Source of the DNA: Pseudarthrobacter phenanthrenivorans
GTDB lineage: Bacteria > Actinomycetota > Actinomycetes > Actinomycetales > Micrococcaceae
NCBI RefSeq assembly: GCF_000813845.1
Contig: NZ_JWTB01000013.1
Coordinates: forward strand, 1 to 64,000
Direction of reading: 5' to 3'
Length of the DNA: 64,000 nt
The notes beneath the pieces were generated by a model. That model worked only from the letters and a program-made list of their open reading frames with translations, did not search any database and was not told the origin of the DNA. Positions 42,009 through 50,707 of this stretch are shown piece by piece. How positions within the stretch are numbered: position 1 is the first letter of the stretch; every line of letters starts with the position of its first letter. The position numbers were made by a program, and so were the translations under genes.

Positions 42009-43042
42009 TTCTTCCCCTTTCCGGTGGCGCCGCTTTGTTCAACCACGTTTGCGCCGAGGAAGCGGACGAAGATGAAGGCGACGAGGAAGATGATGATGAA
42101 GGTGATGGTGGACAGCGCGGCCGCCGAGTTGAAGCCTTGCCTGATCTGGTTGATCACCAGGATGGACAAGGTGGTGGTGTTGTTGGCACCGCCGGTGAGG
42201 ATGTACGGCAGGTCGAACATGCGCAGCGCATCCAGGGTACGGAACAGGATTGCCACCATCAGTGCCGGCTTGACCAGCGGAAGGGTGATCAGGCGGAACC
42301 GCTGCCATGCCGAGGTTCCATCCACCTTTGCTGCCTCATACACCTCAGCCGGAATCATCTGCAGACCTGCCAGGATCAGCAACGCCATGAACGGCGTGGT
42401 CTTCCAAACGTCCGCGATGACCACAGCCCACTTGGCCGGCCACTCGCTGCCCGTCCACAGGATGGTGGTGTTGAACAGTTTGTTGGCGATTCCTTCGAAC
42501 GCGAAGATGAAGAACCAGAGCTTCGCGGTGACGGCCGTGGGAATGGCCCACGGCACCAGGACAGCGGCACGGACCAGGCTGCGGCCGCGGAATTCACGGG
42601 CCATGATCATGGCCATCCAGAAGCCAAGGACCGTTTCGAACGCCACCGTGACGACGGTGAAGAAGAACGTGGTGGCTGTGGCGGACCAGAACTGGCCGCC
42701 CAGGGTACCGGGCGGGCACGCTACGGTTCCACCGTCCGGCGACGAACACTGCTGCGCCAGCCAGTTCACATAGTTCTGGATGCCGGCAGGGCCGCCCGCG
42801 GTAAACAGGCCGGTGGCGGGGTCCAGGCCGGCATCCTTCTGGAAGGACATGACAATGGCACTGATGATCGGGTAAACGATGACGATGCCCAAAGCGATGA
42901 TCGTGGGGGCGAGCAGCCAGGATGCCCAGCGCCCCTGGCTGGCGATCCTGTTGTCTTCCCCTACACCCTTGGGCGCGTGATGGACGGGGGTCCCGCCCGA
43001 CGCCGGTGCCTTGACCGGCGTCGGGCCTAGTTCGGTTGCCAT
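42005..43042 (-). CDS. Sugar ABC transporter permease (MalF type)
   Basis: A 345-aa permease with six membrane segments and a short periplasmic loop carrying two Cys (C-S-S-P-D-G-G-T-V-A-C near 99-109). The EAA motif is Y-E-A-A-K-V-D-G-T-S-A-W-Q-R-F-R near 238-253, with L-I-T-L-P-L-V-K-P following. The ATG at 43042 is only 7 nt after the binding-protein stop; in-frame upstream codons to 43207 overlap that gene and are rejected. Confidence 0.95.
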   Translation of the reverse strand: MATELGPTPVKAPASGGTPVHHAPKGVGEDNRIASQGRWASWLLAPTIIALGIVIVYPIISAIVMSFQKDAGLDPATGLFTAGGPAGIQNYVNWLAQQCSSPDGGTVACPPGTLGGQFWSATATTFFFTVVTVAFETVLGFWMAMIMAREFRGRSLVRAAVLVPWAIPTAVTAKLWFFIFAFEGIANKLFNTTILWTGSEWPAKWAVVIADVWKTTPFMALLILAGLQMIPAEVYEAAKVDGTSAWQRFRLITLPLVKPALMVAILFRTLDALRMFDLPYILTGGANNTTTLSILVINQIRQGFNSAAALSTITFIIIFLVAFIFVRFLGANVVEQSGATGKGKK

Positions 43043-43049
43043 GGCAGAA

Positions 43050-44339
43050 CTACGATCCCGCACCGGCGGATTCGATGGACTTCTGCATGTCAGAAAGTGC
43101 GGTTTCCACTGTCTTTTCTCCCTTGATAGCGGAGTATGCGTTGTCTTGGATTGCCTTGGTGACGGCCGGGTAGAAAGGCGTGACCGGACGCGGCACGGCA
43201 TTCTCAATAGAGGTCTTCAGGACCGGCAGGTACGGCAGTTTGCCAACCAGTTCCTGGTCCGTGTACAGCGAACCGAGCACTGGAGCCAGGGAGCCCTGGG
43301 TTGCGTAGAACTTCTCGCTCTCGGCTGAGGTCAGGAACTTTACGAAGTCCAGCGCCGTGGCCTTGTGCTTGGAGTAAACGCTGATCGCGGTGTTGTGGCC
43401 GCCCAGCGAGGAAGCGCCGGGGCCGCTCTTGCCCGGAAGGGCGGTCATGCCGAACTTGTCCTTCACAGCGGAGGAGCCTTCGGTGCTCATCAGGCTGTAG
43501 ACGTAAGGCCAGTTGCGCAGGAAGAGAAGCTTGCCGCTCTGGAAGGCCTGCCGGCTGTCCTCTTCCTTGTAGGTGATGGCTTCCTTCGGAATGTTGCCGT
43601 CGGCGTAGGCCTTGGCCAGGTTCTCCAGCCCGGCTTTGGCCTCCGGGGTGTTCAGGTTGGGCTTGCCGTCCTTGTTAAGGACAGAACCGCCGGCGGAGTT
43701 GATGGCCTCGGACGCGTTCACCGTGAGGCCCTCGTACTTGCTGAACTGGCCTGCGTAGCAGCCGATGTTGTTCTGCTTGGCAATGGAGCACATGCCCATC
43801 ATCTCGTCCCAGGTCTTGGGCGGGTTGGGGACCAGGTCCTTCCGGTAGAACAGGATGCCACCATCTGAGGTCCGCGGGGCTGCGTACAAGGTGCCCTTGT
43901 AGGTAGCGCTCTGGACCGTGGCGGGGAGCATGGCACTCGTGTCGATTGCCATCTTGTCCTTCAGCGGCTGCAGCCAGCCCTTGGCTGCGAATTCCGCAGT
44001 CCAGACGACGTCCACGTCTGTCACATCGTAGTCGGACTGCTTTGCCTGGAAGTGCTGGACCAGGTCATCGTGCTGCTGGTCGGCCTGGTCGGTCTGTTCC
44101 TTGAAGGTGACTTGCTCATCTTTGTGAGCCGCATTCCACTTCTCGATGAGGGGACGGATCACATTGTTGTTGTCCTTGCCCTGCACGAAGGTGATCGGGC
44201 CGCGGGCATCCATATTGGCGTCAGCGTCGCTGCCTCCGCCTCCACCCGTGGTGCCGCCTCCACCTCCGCCGCAGGCGGACAACGTAAGGGCCAGAATGCC
44301 GGCAGTGGCAGCCGGAAGCAGGAATCTCGGGGTTTTCAT
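43050..44339 (-). CDS. Sugar ABC transporter substrate-binding lipoprotein
   Basis: A 429-aa lipoprotein. Signal peptide about 1-22 ends in the lipobox L-S-A-C (Cys23), followed by a long glycine run. The SBP family 1 fold spans about 45-425, with the Y-D-V-T-D-V-D-V-V-W segment near 104-113 and A-A-P-R-T-S-D-G-G-I-L-F-Y near 152-164. Resemblance is to trehalose/maltose/alpha-glucoside binders. It is divergent from the glucosidase gene, and the operator at 44440 lies between them. Confidence 0.94.
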   Translation of the reverse strand: MKTPRFLLPAATAGILALTLSACGGGGGGTTGGGGGSDADANMDARGPITFVQGKDNNNVIRPLIEKWNAAHKDEQVTFKEQTDQADQQHDDLVQHFQAKQSDYDVTDVDVVWTAEFAAKGWLQPLKDKMAIDTSAMLPATVQSATYKGTLYAAPRTSDGGILFYRKDLVPNPPKTWDEMMGMCSIAKQNNIGCYAGQFSKYEGLTVNASEAINSAGGSVLNKDGKPNLNTPEAKAGLENLAKAYADGNIPKEAITYKEEDSRQAFQSGKLLFLRNWPYVYSLMSTEGSSAVKDKFGMTALPGKSGPGASSLGGHNTAISVYSKHKATALDFVKFLTSAESEKFYATQGSLAPVLGSLYTDQELVGKLPYLPVLKTSIENAVPRPVTPFYPAVTKAIQDNAYSAIKGEKTVETALSDMQKSIESAGAGS

Positions 44340-44439
44340 TAGCTTGAAGCTCCTCGCTGAGTGACAAGTAAGTCGACAGTGCGCTTGCTAGGTGAGGTTG
44401 ATGTGGTGACCATCACACTAGTAAGGTAGCTGTCGGGAA

Positions 44440-44453
44440 TGCAAGCGTTTACA
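44440..44453. promoter_or_regulatory. LacI-type operator between the importer and glucosidase genes
   Basis: TGCAAGCGTTTACA is a CG-centred 14-bp near-palindrome of the GalR/LacI type, 26 nt before the glucosidase ATG and about 100 nt from the binding-protein start. A related half-site (GCGCTTGC) is at 44381-44388. Confidence 0.75.
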
Positions 44454-44479
44454 TCAAAAAGTTATCAGAGGGGAACCAA

Positions 44480-46342
44480 ATGCCCGACCCGTCCGTTCCT
44501 GCACCCCGTCCAGCGCATTCGGCCTGGTGGGCGGACGCCGTCGTATACCAGATCTATCCACGGTCCTTTGCGGACGGCAATGCGGACGGGATGGGCGACC
44601 TGCGCGGAGTGATGGATCGGCTCGCCTACCTTGAACGGCTCGGAGTGGACGCTGTGTGGCTGTCCCCTTTTTATAAGTCGCCGCAGGCCGACGGCGGGTA
44701 CGACGTTGCAGACTACCGGCAGGTGGACCCCCTGTTCGGGTCCCTTGCGGACTTCGACTCGATGTTGCAGGAAGCTCACCGCCGCGGCCTGAAGGTCATT
44801 GTGGACCTGGTTCCCAACCACACCTCGGACGAACACGCTTGGTTCCAGGAGGCTTTGGCGGCGGCGCCGGGCAGCCGGGAACGGGACCGCTACATCTTCC
44901 GGGAGGGCAGGGACGAGGTACCCGGGTCCGGTGACGGCAAGGTGGCACCCAACAACTGGAAATCAATCTTCGGCGGCCCGGCCTGGAGCCGGATAACGGA
45001 GGCCGACGGGGCTCCCGGCCAGTGGTACCTGCACCTCTTCGACACCAAGCAGCCGGACCTGAACTGGGAGAACCCGGAAGTGCAGGAGGAGATGCGCTCC
45101 GTGCTGCGCTTCTGGCTGGACCGTGGCGCGGACGGCTTCCGGGTGGATGTTGCGCACGGCCTGGTGAAGGAACAGGGACTGCCTGACTGGGATGGGGCGG
45201 CCGCCATGGTGGAAGGAACATCCCATCGGGCCCGGGAGAGCCTCCAGCCCGGAGATGCTCCCCATGCCCACACCGACGCCGAAGAACCGCACCGGGCCGT
45301 CTCGCCCATGTATCCACCGTCGCCCTTCTTTGACCAGGACGGTGTCCACGCCATCTACCGGGACTGGAACCGGGTCCTGGCGGAGTACGGTGGCGACCGG
45401 ATGATGGTGGCGGAAGCCTGGGTGGAACCGGCCGAACGCCTGGCAAGGTACGTCCGGCCGGACGAGATGCAACAGGCCTTCAATTTTGATTTCCTGCTGG
45501 CCGGCTGGGACGCCGAACGGATGACCGAAGCCATTGATGCCTCCCTGGTGGCGGCAGCATCCGTCGGGGCGCCGCCGACCTGGGTACTCAGCAACCACGA
45601 CACCGTGCGGCATACCAGCCGGTTCGGGCTCAAAGACCCCACCACGTTCCCCAAGGGCATCGGGCCCGGTGACGAACAACCGGACGCGGCCCTTGGCCTG
45701 GCCCGGGCCCGCGCCGCTACCTTGGTGGCGCTGGCGCTTCCGGGATCCGCCTACCTTTACCAGGGCGAGGAATTGGGGCTTCCGGAGCACACCACCCTTC
45801 CCGACGACGCCAGGCAGGACCCTACGTTCTTCCGGACGCATGGCGCGGAGATCGGCCGTGATGGCTGCCGGGTTCCGCTGCCGTGGGTGGCTGACCGGCC
45901 CGGTTTCGGTTTCTCCGGCGACCAGTCCGGGGAGGCGGCCGGGCCGTGGCTGCCACAGCCGGAAAGCTTTGGCCCGTTGGCCGCCGACCAGCAGGAGGGC
46001 GAGGAGGGGTCAACCCTGGAGCTCTACCGGGCCGCGCTGGCGTTCAGGTCGGCGGAGCGCCTTGGCAGCGGCACCGTGGAATGGACCGATGAACACGCTC
46101 CGGACAGCGGGTTGCTGGTTTTTCGGAACGGGAATGTGGTGGTCCTGTCCAATATGGGCTTCGCCTCCGCGCCCGTTCCCGAGGGATATGCCGTGGTCAT
46201 GTCCAGCGGCCCGGAGCCCGCCGTGGATTGGGCCGCAATGCGTGAGGTTCCCGTGGACTGCACTGTGTATCTACAGCTCGAAGGGTATCTACAGCTCGAA
46301 GGGCATCTACAGGGCAACCCGTCCGCGCGGGCCAACCTGTAG
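44480..46342 (+). CDS. GH13 alpha-glucosidase
   Basis: A 620-aa glycoside hydrolase of family 13 (oligo-1,6-glucosidase/alpha-glucosidase type). The barrel begins W-W-A-D-A-V-V-Y-Q-I-Y-P-R-S-F near 16-30. Conserved regions: D-L-V-P-N-H-T near 109-115, nucleophile Asp223 in G-F-R-V-D-V-A, acid/base Glu312 in V-A-E-A-W, and stabiliser Asp374 in S-N-H-D-T-V-R. No signal peptide, so it cleaves imported sugar in the cytoplasm. GAGGGGA precedes the ATG. An 18-bp tandem duplication near the end adds Y-L-Q-L-E-G repeats. Confidence 0.95.
   Translation: MPDPSVPAPRPAHSAWWADAVVYQIYPRSFADGNADGMGDLRGVMDRLAYLERLGVDAVWLSPFYKSPQADGGYDVADYRQVDPLFGSLADFDSMLQEAHRRGLKVIVDLVPNHTSDEHAWFQEALAAAPGSRERDRYIFREGRDEVPGSGDGKVAPNNWKSIFGGPAWSRITEADGAPGQWYLHLFDTKQPDLNWENPEVQEEMRSVLRFWLDRGADGFRVDVAHGLVKEQGLPDWDGAAAMVEGTSHRARESLQPGDAPHAHTDAEEPHRAVSPMYPPSPFFDQDGVHAIYRDWNRVLAEYGGDRMMVAEAWVEPAERLARYVRPDEMQQAFNFDFLLAGWDAERMTEAIDASLVAAASVGAPPTWVLSNHDTVRHTSRFGLKDPTTFPKGIGPGDEQPDAALGLARARAATLVALALPGSAYLYQGEELGLPEHTTLPDDARQDPTFFRTHGAEIGRDGCRVPLPWVADRPGFGFSGDQSGEAAGPWLPQPESFGPLAADQQEGEEGSTLELYRAALAFRSAERLGSGTVEWTDEHAPDSGLLVFRNGNVVVLSNMGFASAPVPEGYAVVMSSGPEPAVDWAAMREVPVDCTVYLQLEGYLQLEGHLQGNPSARANL
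46267..46312. repeat. 18-bp tandem duplication at the 3' end of the glucosidase gene
   Basis: GTATCTACAGCTCGAAGG occurs at 46267 and 46285 exactly, with a third partial copy from 46303. It stays in frame and encodes repeated Y-L-Q-L-E-G. Confidence 0.9.
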
Positions 46343-46385
46343 GGCTGCCGGGGGCAGCTTCCCGCCCACCCCACGGGCTCAGCTT

Positions 46386-46997
46386 TCAGCGGACGCGCTC
46401 AGCCCGGCTGAAGCGCGTCCGTGCCCCCGCTCCTATATGCACCAGGACTGGTATCTCCCCGCCCACAACGGACTCCAGCGCTGTGATGAGTTCCGAGACC
46501 TCGGCAGCAAGCAGGTGGGGCGCCACACCCTGGCGCGGCAGGAGCCGGACCTTCAACGCGGGCGAACCTTTGACGTCATAGGTGGCTATCGTGGCGCCCG
46601 CGAGGTCCGGCCGGCCCTCCAGCGCATGCTTGAGTGCCTGCTCGGCCACCCCTCCCCCGATCCGGATATCGCCCGGGGTGTTGCCGGGATCATATTCCTC
46701 GACGAGGAGATTTGACCGGCCCTTGCCCTGCTGCGCGATCCAGGCCACCATGAGCCCCATCAGTGCCAGCAGTACCAGCGCCGCCACGATCCACAACCAG
46801 CTTTCGGGCCGGCCCGGGAACCGTGTTGCGTCGAAGAGCTGGTTGATGCCGCCCCAGGCCCAGCCGGACCAGGAGTGCCACCAGGGTGCTACCGGAGGTA
46901 CGGTTGTCAGCAGTACCAGCAGGAGGCCGGCTCCCACCAGGACCAGGCCCAGCACAGTGAGCAAAACGCGGTTGAGCAATGCCGGTGTGCTGTTCAT
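46386..46997 (-). CDS. AmaP-like membrane anchor protein
   Basis: A 203-aa protein with two membrane segments (about 10-32 and 68-90) separated by a Trp-rich external loop, and a cytoplasmic C-terminal domain (about 95-200) of Asp23/AmaP-like alpha/beta character (R-I-G-G-G-V-A-E near 112-119). In Staphylococcus AmaP anchors Asp23 at the membrane, and the same division of labour is likely here with the Asp23-like proteins upstream. It is last in a five-gene operon, overlapping its neighbour by 4 bp. Confidence 0.75.
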   Translation of the reverse strand: MNSTPALLNRVLLTVLGLVLVGAGLLLVLLTTVPPVAPWWHSWSGWAWGGINQLFDATRFPGRPESWLWIVAALVLLALMGLMVAWIAQQGKGRSNLLVEEYDPGNTPGDIRIGGGVAEQALKHALEGRPDLAGATIATYDVKGSPALKVRLLPRQGVAPHLLAAEVSELITALESVVGGEIPVLVHIGAGARTRFSRAERVR

Positions 46998-47632
46998 GCT
47001 CCGATCACCCCTGACGGCGCCACGTTGACGCGGGGAACCGGGGCCGGCTGCAGCAGCATCTGCTCCAGTTCGTCGCGGACGGCTTCCAGGACTCGGTCCT
47101 GGTCAACGGGGACCCCGGAGGTGGGCCGGACGTTCACCAGCACCTGCCGCTGGGAGACAACCACCATCACCTGCTCCGGTGTGACGTTGGCGGCAAGCCG
47201 TGCCCGGCGAGCGAGCGAGGAGGCGATGACCTCGTCATCCACCACTACGGCCGGTGAGCCCGGGCCGTGTCCGGTAGCCAGCAGGTGGCGGGCGCGCTTG
47301 CCGGGCAGAATCCCGTTGAGCAGGAAGATCAGTCCCACCATGGCGAGCACGGCTCCGGTTGCAGCCAGCAGCAGCGGCGGGACGCCGGCCGGGAGGTCCA
47401 CGATGCGCTGCGCTGCCACCTGTGGTTCGATCAGCCACGCCGGCTGGCCCAGGGCATGGACCCCAGACTCGAGGACGCCATAGGCGGCCAGCACGAGGAC
47501 CAGGACGGCGGCGGCGACCGATACGGCGGCCCGGGAGGAATGTGTCTCGCGGTAGAGGATCCTGCGCATGTCGGGTCCGTTGCTTCTTTGCGAACCGCTT
47601 TCCGTCCGGCGGTCTTCCACGCTGCTGCTCAC
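46994..47632 (-). CDS. DUF6286-type membrane protein
   Basis: A 212-aa protein with two membrane segments (about 35-55 and 84-108) and a C-terminal cytoplasmic domain with the V-V-V-D-D-E-V-I-A-S-S-L-A-R-R-A near 127-142 and V-R-P-T-S-G-V-P-V-D near 168-177, matching the DUF6286 family of Asp23/AmaP loci. The start is GTG, overlapping the upstream stop by 4 bp. The role is probably structural in the envelope stress complex, by context only. Confidence 0.75.
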   Translation of the reverse strand: MSSSVEDRRTESGSQRSNGPDMRRILYRETHSSRAAVSVAAAVLVLVLAAYGVLESGVHALGQPAWLIEPQVAAQRIVDLPAGVPPLLLAATGAVLAMVGLIFLLNGILPGKRARHLLATGHGPGSPAVVVDDEVIASSLARRARLAANVTPEQVMVVVSQRQVLVNVRPTSGVPVDQDRVLEAVRDELEQMLLQPAPVPRVNVAPSGVIGA

Positions 47633-48009
47633 TGAACCCGCCCTCCTGCGCTGATCCGTGTTCCGCTGATGCGGATGTCCACCCGGCTCACCCGGGAACC
47701 GCTCAGCTCCGAAACTGTTGCCAGGATGTTTTCCTTGGCCTTCACGGCCCGGTCCCGGATGGAGCCGCCGCTTGCCCTGACGCGTCCCGGGTCCCGCACC
47801 ACTGACTGCAAAGGCGGGATGCTGATGGGTGCGACGAGGGACAAAGCCAGCAGGCCGTCGTCGTCCGTCCAGTCGGCCCGCACATCCTCGGCGTCGACGC
47901 CAAGCGCCTCGGCGGCGGCCGCCCTGGCCAGGCTGGTCAACGCCTGGGTGCTGATCCGGTTATGGCCGCTGAGCGCCTGCCCACGCACAACGGGCGCGGG
48001 CGATGTCAT
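47629..48009 (-). CDS. Small Asp23-like soluble protein
   Basis: A 126-aa protein with an Asp23/Gls24-like alpha/beta arrangement: helix S-T-Q-A-L-T-S-L-A-R-A-A-A-A-E-A-L-G near 20-37, central strands L-L-A-L-S-L-V-A-P-I near 53-62 and the closing strand V-D-I-R-I-S-G-T near 111-118. The relation to Asp23 is inferred from this pattern and the operon. The ATG at 48009 overlaps the upstream stop; the long in-frame extension to 48276 is shadow of the next two genes. Confidence 0.65.
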   Translation of the reverse strand: MTSPAPVVRGQALSGHNRISTQALTSLARAAAAEALGVDAEDVRADWTDDDGLLALSLVAPISIPPLQSVVRDPGRVRASGGSIRDRAVKAKENILATVSELSGSRVSRVDIRISGTRISAGGRVQ

Positions 48010-48197
48010 GAGGACGAGCGCCGGCCGGTGATGGCATCGAAGACGCCGCGCAGGTCCAGTTTTCCTTCCGCGGCACGCCCCAGCAGGGCTCCGATGGCCA
48101 TGAAAAGCAGGGAGACAAGGAAGCCCCAGAGGCCGAACTGGAGGGACATGAACGCCACGAATGCGCCCAGGGCGGTGCCCGCGACGGTGAGGCTCAC
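48006..48197 (-). CDS. DUF2273-like small membrane protein
   Basis: A 63-aa protein with two hydrophobic segments (about 3-20 and 24-43) and a basic, polar C-terminus (D-L-R-G-V-F-D-A-I-T-G-R-R). Size and position between Asp23-like genes match the DUF2273 component of such operons. Both ends overlap neighbours by 4 bp, which supports that this short frame is real. Confidence 0.75.
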   Translation of the reverse strand: MSLTVAGTALGAFVAFMSLQFGLWGFLVSLLFMAIGALLGRAAEGKLDLRGVFDAITGRRSSS

Positions 48198-48643
48198 AGC
48201 AGCGCCTCCCGCTCGGGCCCGGCGGGGGCGGTGGTCTTAACCGGCGCCGGCACGTAGACGTCGGTAATCTCCACATTCACTTCGATAACCTGAAGCCCCA
48301 CCAGTTCCTCCACCGCGCGGTAGACGGCCGCGCGGACGTCGTTGGCCAGCGCGTGCAGGGGCGTTCCGTAGCTTGCCACCAAAGTGATGTCGACGGCGAC
48401 CTGCGTTTCGCCCACTTCTGCGTGGACGCCCGCGGCGTGGTCGGAACTCCCCACTGCGTCACGGATGGCCCCAAGGGCCCGGGACGGGACCGAACCTAAA
48501 GAGTAGACGCCGGGAACTGACCGGGCCGCGATTCCCGCCACCTTCGCCACGGCAGTCTCGGAGATGATTGTCCGGCCCGGACCGGGAGCCGGGCTTGCGG
48601 CAGGGCGGCTTGGCACTACAGGCTGTGGGTTCTGGTATTCCAT
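48194..48643 (-). CDS. Asp23/Gls24 family envelope stress protein
   Basis: A 149-aa Asp23-family protein. After a proline-rich start come I-S-E-T-A-V-A-K-V-A-G-I-A-A-R-S-V-P-G-V near 27-46, strand-rich V-A-V-D-I-T-L-V-A-S-Y-G near 82-93, and V-N-V-E-I-T-D-V near 123-130, the family core. In Gram-positives it is an abundant membrane-associated alkaline-shock protein. The ATG at 48643 has AAGGGGGAG upstream. It is the first gene of the five-gene operon. Confidence 0.9.
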   Translation of the reverse strand: MEYQNPQPVVPSRPAASPAPGPGRTIISETAVAKVAGIAARSVPGVYSLGSVPSRALGAIRDAVGSSDHAAGVHAEVGETQVAVDITLVASYGTPLHALANDVRAAVYRAVEELVGLQVIEVNVEITDVYVPAPVKTTAPAGPEREALL

Positions 48644-48740
48644 CAGGCACTCCCCCTTCTGTTGTTTCCACCCTATCCCCAGCCCGGGGCGTTGTGCCGG
48701 AATCCCCACGGCCCGCCGACAGGCCTTGCTTAAAGGGCCC

Positions 48741-48772
48741 AGGCGGGAACGCCCCCAAGGACATTCCCGCCT
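48741..48772 (-). terminator. Possible terminator of the levansucrase gene
   Basis: AGGCGGGAA / TTCCCGCCT, a 9-bp perfect stem with a 14-nt loop, 68 nt beyond the levansucrase stop and about 100 nt before the Asp23 start. There is no T-tract. Confidence 0.5.
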
Positions 48773-48839
48773 GAGCGGTGCCGCCTGTGTCAGCGGCGAT
48801 GCGGCGCGGGCCGCAGTCTATTCAGGTTTGTACGCCGGC

Positions 48840-50438
48840 CTACTTGTAGAGGCCTTCGCCGCCGACCCTGACGTTAGTGGGCAGGTAGCCGAACGGGCCG
48901 AGACCGTTCCGGCCGAAGCTGCGGTCCACCTGGGTCACGCCGTTCCTGAAGTTGATCTTGACGGTGGGCGACAGCGAACCGCCGCGGACTCCGTTGACGT
49001 TGTCGATGAACGACTGCACCAGGCCTCCGGGCTGCACGTAGTGCGAGTAGGCCTGGAACTGGCGCCCGTTCTGCTGGCCGGAGATGGTACCGCTCGGGTT
49101 GTTCGCCGGCAGGTTGAGGTCGGTGGGTGAACCGAGCGCCAGGCCGCTGTTGTTGACGGGCTGGTAGTCGGAACGGATGCCGTCGCCAACGAAGCCGTAG
49201 ACGCCGTCCGGTCCGCGCATGCCGTCCGCATAGGTGAACTGGTGGCTGATTGTGTACAGGTAGTACTTGTTCTTGCCGTTTTCATTCTGGATGAAGATCT
49301 GCGGGCGCTCAGTCTGATCGTTGACGCAGTTTGCGGACAGGATCGGCGGCAGGAAGGACCACTTGGTGAGGTCCTTGTTGTCGGCCACAGCGAGGCCCAC
49401 GTTGGCGGTCTGGTACTTGGCGCCGGTGTTCTGGACGTCGGCCAGGCTCTCGGCATGCGGATCGCCCGGCTGGTAGCCGAGGTCCTCGCCCTTGCACTGG
49501 TAATCGCCACGGGTACCCGCAGTGTTGCCTTCGAAGACCATGTAGGTCTTGCCCGGGTGGGCGGGGTCGGCGAACGTGTACGGGTCGCGGAATGCAAAGC
49601 CCGGGTTCTGGGCCTTGGTCTGGTACATCTTTCCGTCCGGCTCCAGCAGCTTGGTGTGCTGGAAACCGTCGAAGCTGACGCCGTTCTTGTCTGCGTGGAT
49701 GTTGCCCAAGGCCTTGGCGATGGCGGCGTCGGGGGCGATCCCGCCGCCGCCGGCGTTACGCTCGGCCACGTCGTGGAACGTGGTTGCCGTGTAGAAGACG
49801 TTCACATGGTCGCCCTGCATGAGGCGGGTGGAGCCGGACCATTCGGTGTTGCCGATGGAGGTGTTGTCCAGGAAGAGGTGGCCGCCGTAGTTCCACTTGT
49901 CCTTGGCCGGATCGGCATTGGTCTTGCGGAAGAAGTAGCCGATGCGGGCGTTCCAGTGGCGCTGGTCGAAGCCGTAGCCGGCGTGCCGGTCGGCAACCAG
50001 CGAGAAGATGACGTCCCAGCCCTTGTAGCTGATCTGGTTGGCGTTTTCATCCGTCAGGGACCAGGTGTCCCAGACCCAGACGTCGTCATTCATGGCGGGG
50101 AAATCTTCGGGGATCTCCGGCATGGTGACATCGGGGCTCATGGAGTTCTGGCCGGGAGCCACGGTGGGGTCGCTCTGCGCCATGATCTGCTTGGCGTCTG
50201 CGCGCGTCCACTTCGAGGTGAAGTCCGACGCCGGGTCGAAAGACTGCTGCGTGTGCGTGGTGGGGAGGGCGAAACCGGGAGTGGGGGCCGGCAGCTGCCC
50301 GACCGACGGCGGGTCCGACGGCTCGTTGGCCTGGGCCGGGGGGACGGCCAGGAAGGCCGAGGCAGCCACGGCAGCCGCCAGGGCTGCGGCGGCAGAACGC
50401 CACCGCAGCGTCCGGGGTGATTGGGGGTGCTTGTGCAT
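48840..50438 (-). CDS. sacB: Levansucrase (GH68), secreted
   Basis: A 532-aa family 68 fructosyltransferase that makes levan from sucrose outside the cell and releases glucose. Signal peptide about 1-37, ending P-P-A-Q-A. The catalytic triad is intact: nucleophile Asp124 in V-W-D-T-W, transition-state Asp285 in R-D-P-Y, acid/base Glu377 in T-E-R-P. Residues such as W-N-A-R-I-G near 162 also fit. The ATG at 50438 is followed by the signal peptide; the frame to 50624 is not coding. A LacI-type operator and a second palindrome lie upstream. Confidence 0.95.
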   Translation of the reverse strand: MHKHPQSPRTLRWRSAAAALAAAVAASAFLAVPPAQANEPSDPPSVGQLPAPTPGFALPTTHTQQSFDPASDFTSKWTRADAKQIMAQSDPTVAPGQNSMSPDVTMPEIPEDFPAMNDDVWVWDTWSLTDENANQISYKGWDVIFSLVADRHAGYGFDQRHWNARIGYFFRKTNADPAKDKWNYGGHLFLDNTSIGNTEWSGSTRLMQGDHVNVFYTATTFHDVAERNAGGGGIAPDAAIAKALGNIHADKNGVSFDGFQHTKLLEPDGKMYQTKAQNPGFAFRDPYTFADPAHPGKTYMVFEGNTAGTRGDYQCKGEDLGYQPGDPHAESLADVQNTGAKYQTANVGLAVADNKDLTKWSFLPPILSANCVNDQTERPQIFIQNENGKNKYYLYTISHQFTYADGMRGPDGVYGFVGDGIRSDYQPVNNSGLALGSPTDLNLPANNPSGTISGQQNGRQFQAYSHYVQPGGLVQSFIDNVNGVRGGSLSPTVKINFRNGVTQVDRSFGRNGLGPFGYLPTNVRVGGEGLYK

Positions 50439-50593
50439 TGGTGCTCTTCTCGCGGAGTTGTAACTGTTCGTGGAAGACGGGCGGATGCCCATAACCCCAA
50501 AACCAACCGCGGCCCGGCAACAGCGCAGGCGCCATCGGGGACGCCGTTGTGTGTCGGGGAGGAGCGGGGCCTGGGTGGGGCCCCGGGCCAAAA

Positions 50594-50609
50594 GGAAAGC
50601 ATGCTTTCC
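50594..50609. promoter_or_regulatory. 16-bp perfect palindrome upstream of levansucrase
   Basis: GGAAAGCATGCTTTCC, within a longer imperfect palindrome beginning CCAA and ending TTGG. It lies between the levansucrase start and the LacI-type operator, and is a candidate second operator. Confidence 0.5.
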
Positions 50610-50693
50610 CTTGGCCGCTCCCACGCTAGGCAGAGGCCGCAGCGTTATTCAAACCCTGTTTCAAAGCGGAAAACCGGGATACCGGCGGGTAGG

Positions 50694-50707
50694 TGCAAGC
50701 GCTTACG
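50694..50707. promoter_or_regulatory. LacI-type operator upstream of levansucrase
   Basis: TGCAAGCGCTTACG is a CG-centred palindrome sharing TGCAAGCG and the following TTAC pattern with the site at 44440. It is 256 nt from the levansucrase ATG, which implies a long leader or a distant operator. Confidence 0.65.

Noticed and set aside
41109..44339. Complete ABC importer with its own ATPase
   Set aside because: No ATP-binding gene is present in the cluster. Sharing of a MsiK-type ATPase is the usual actinobacterial solution.
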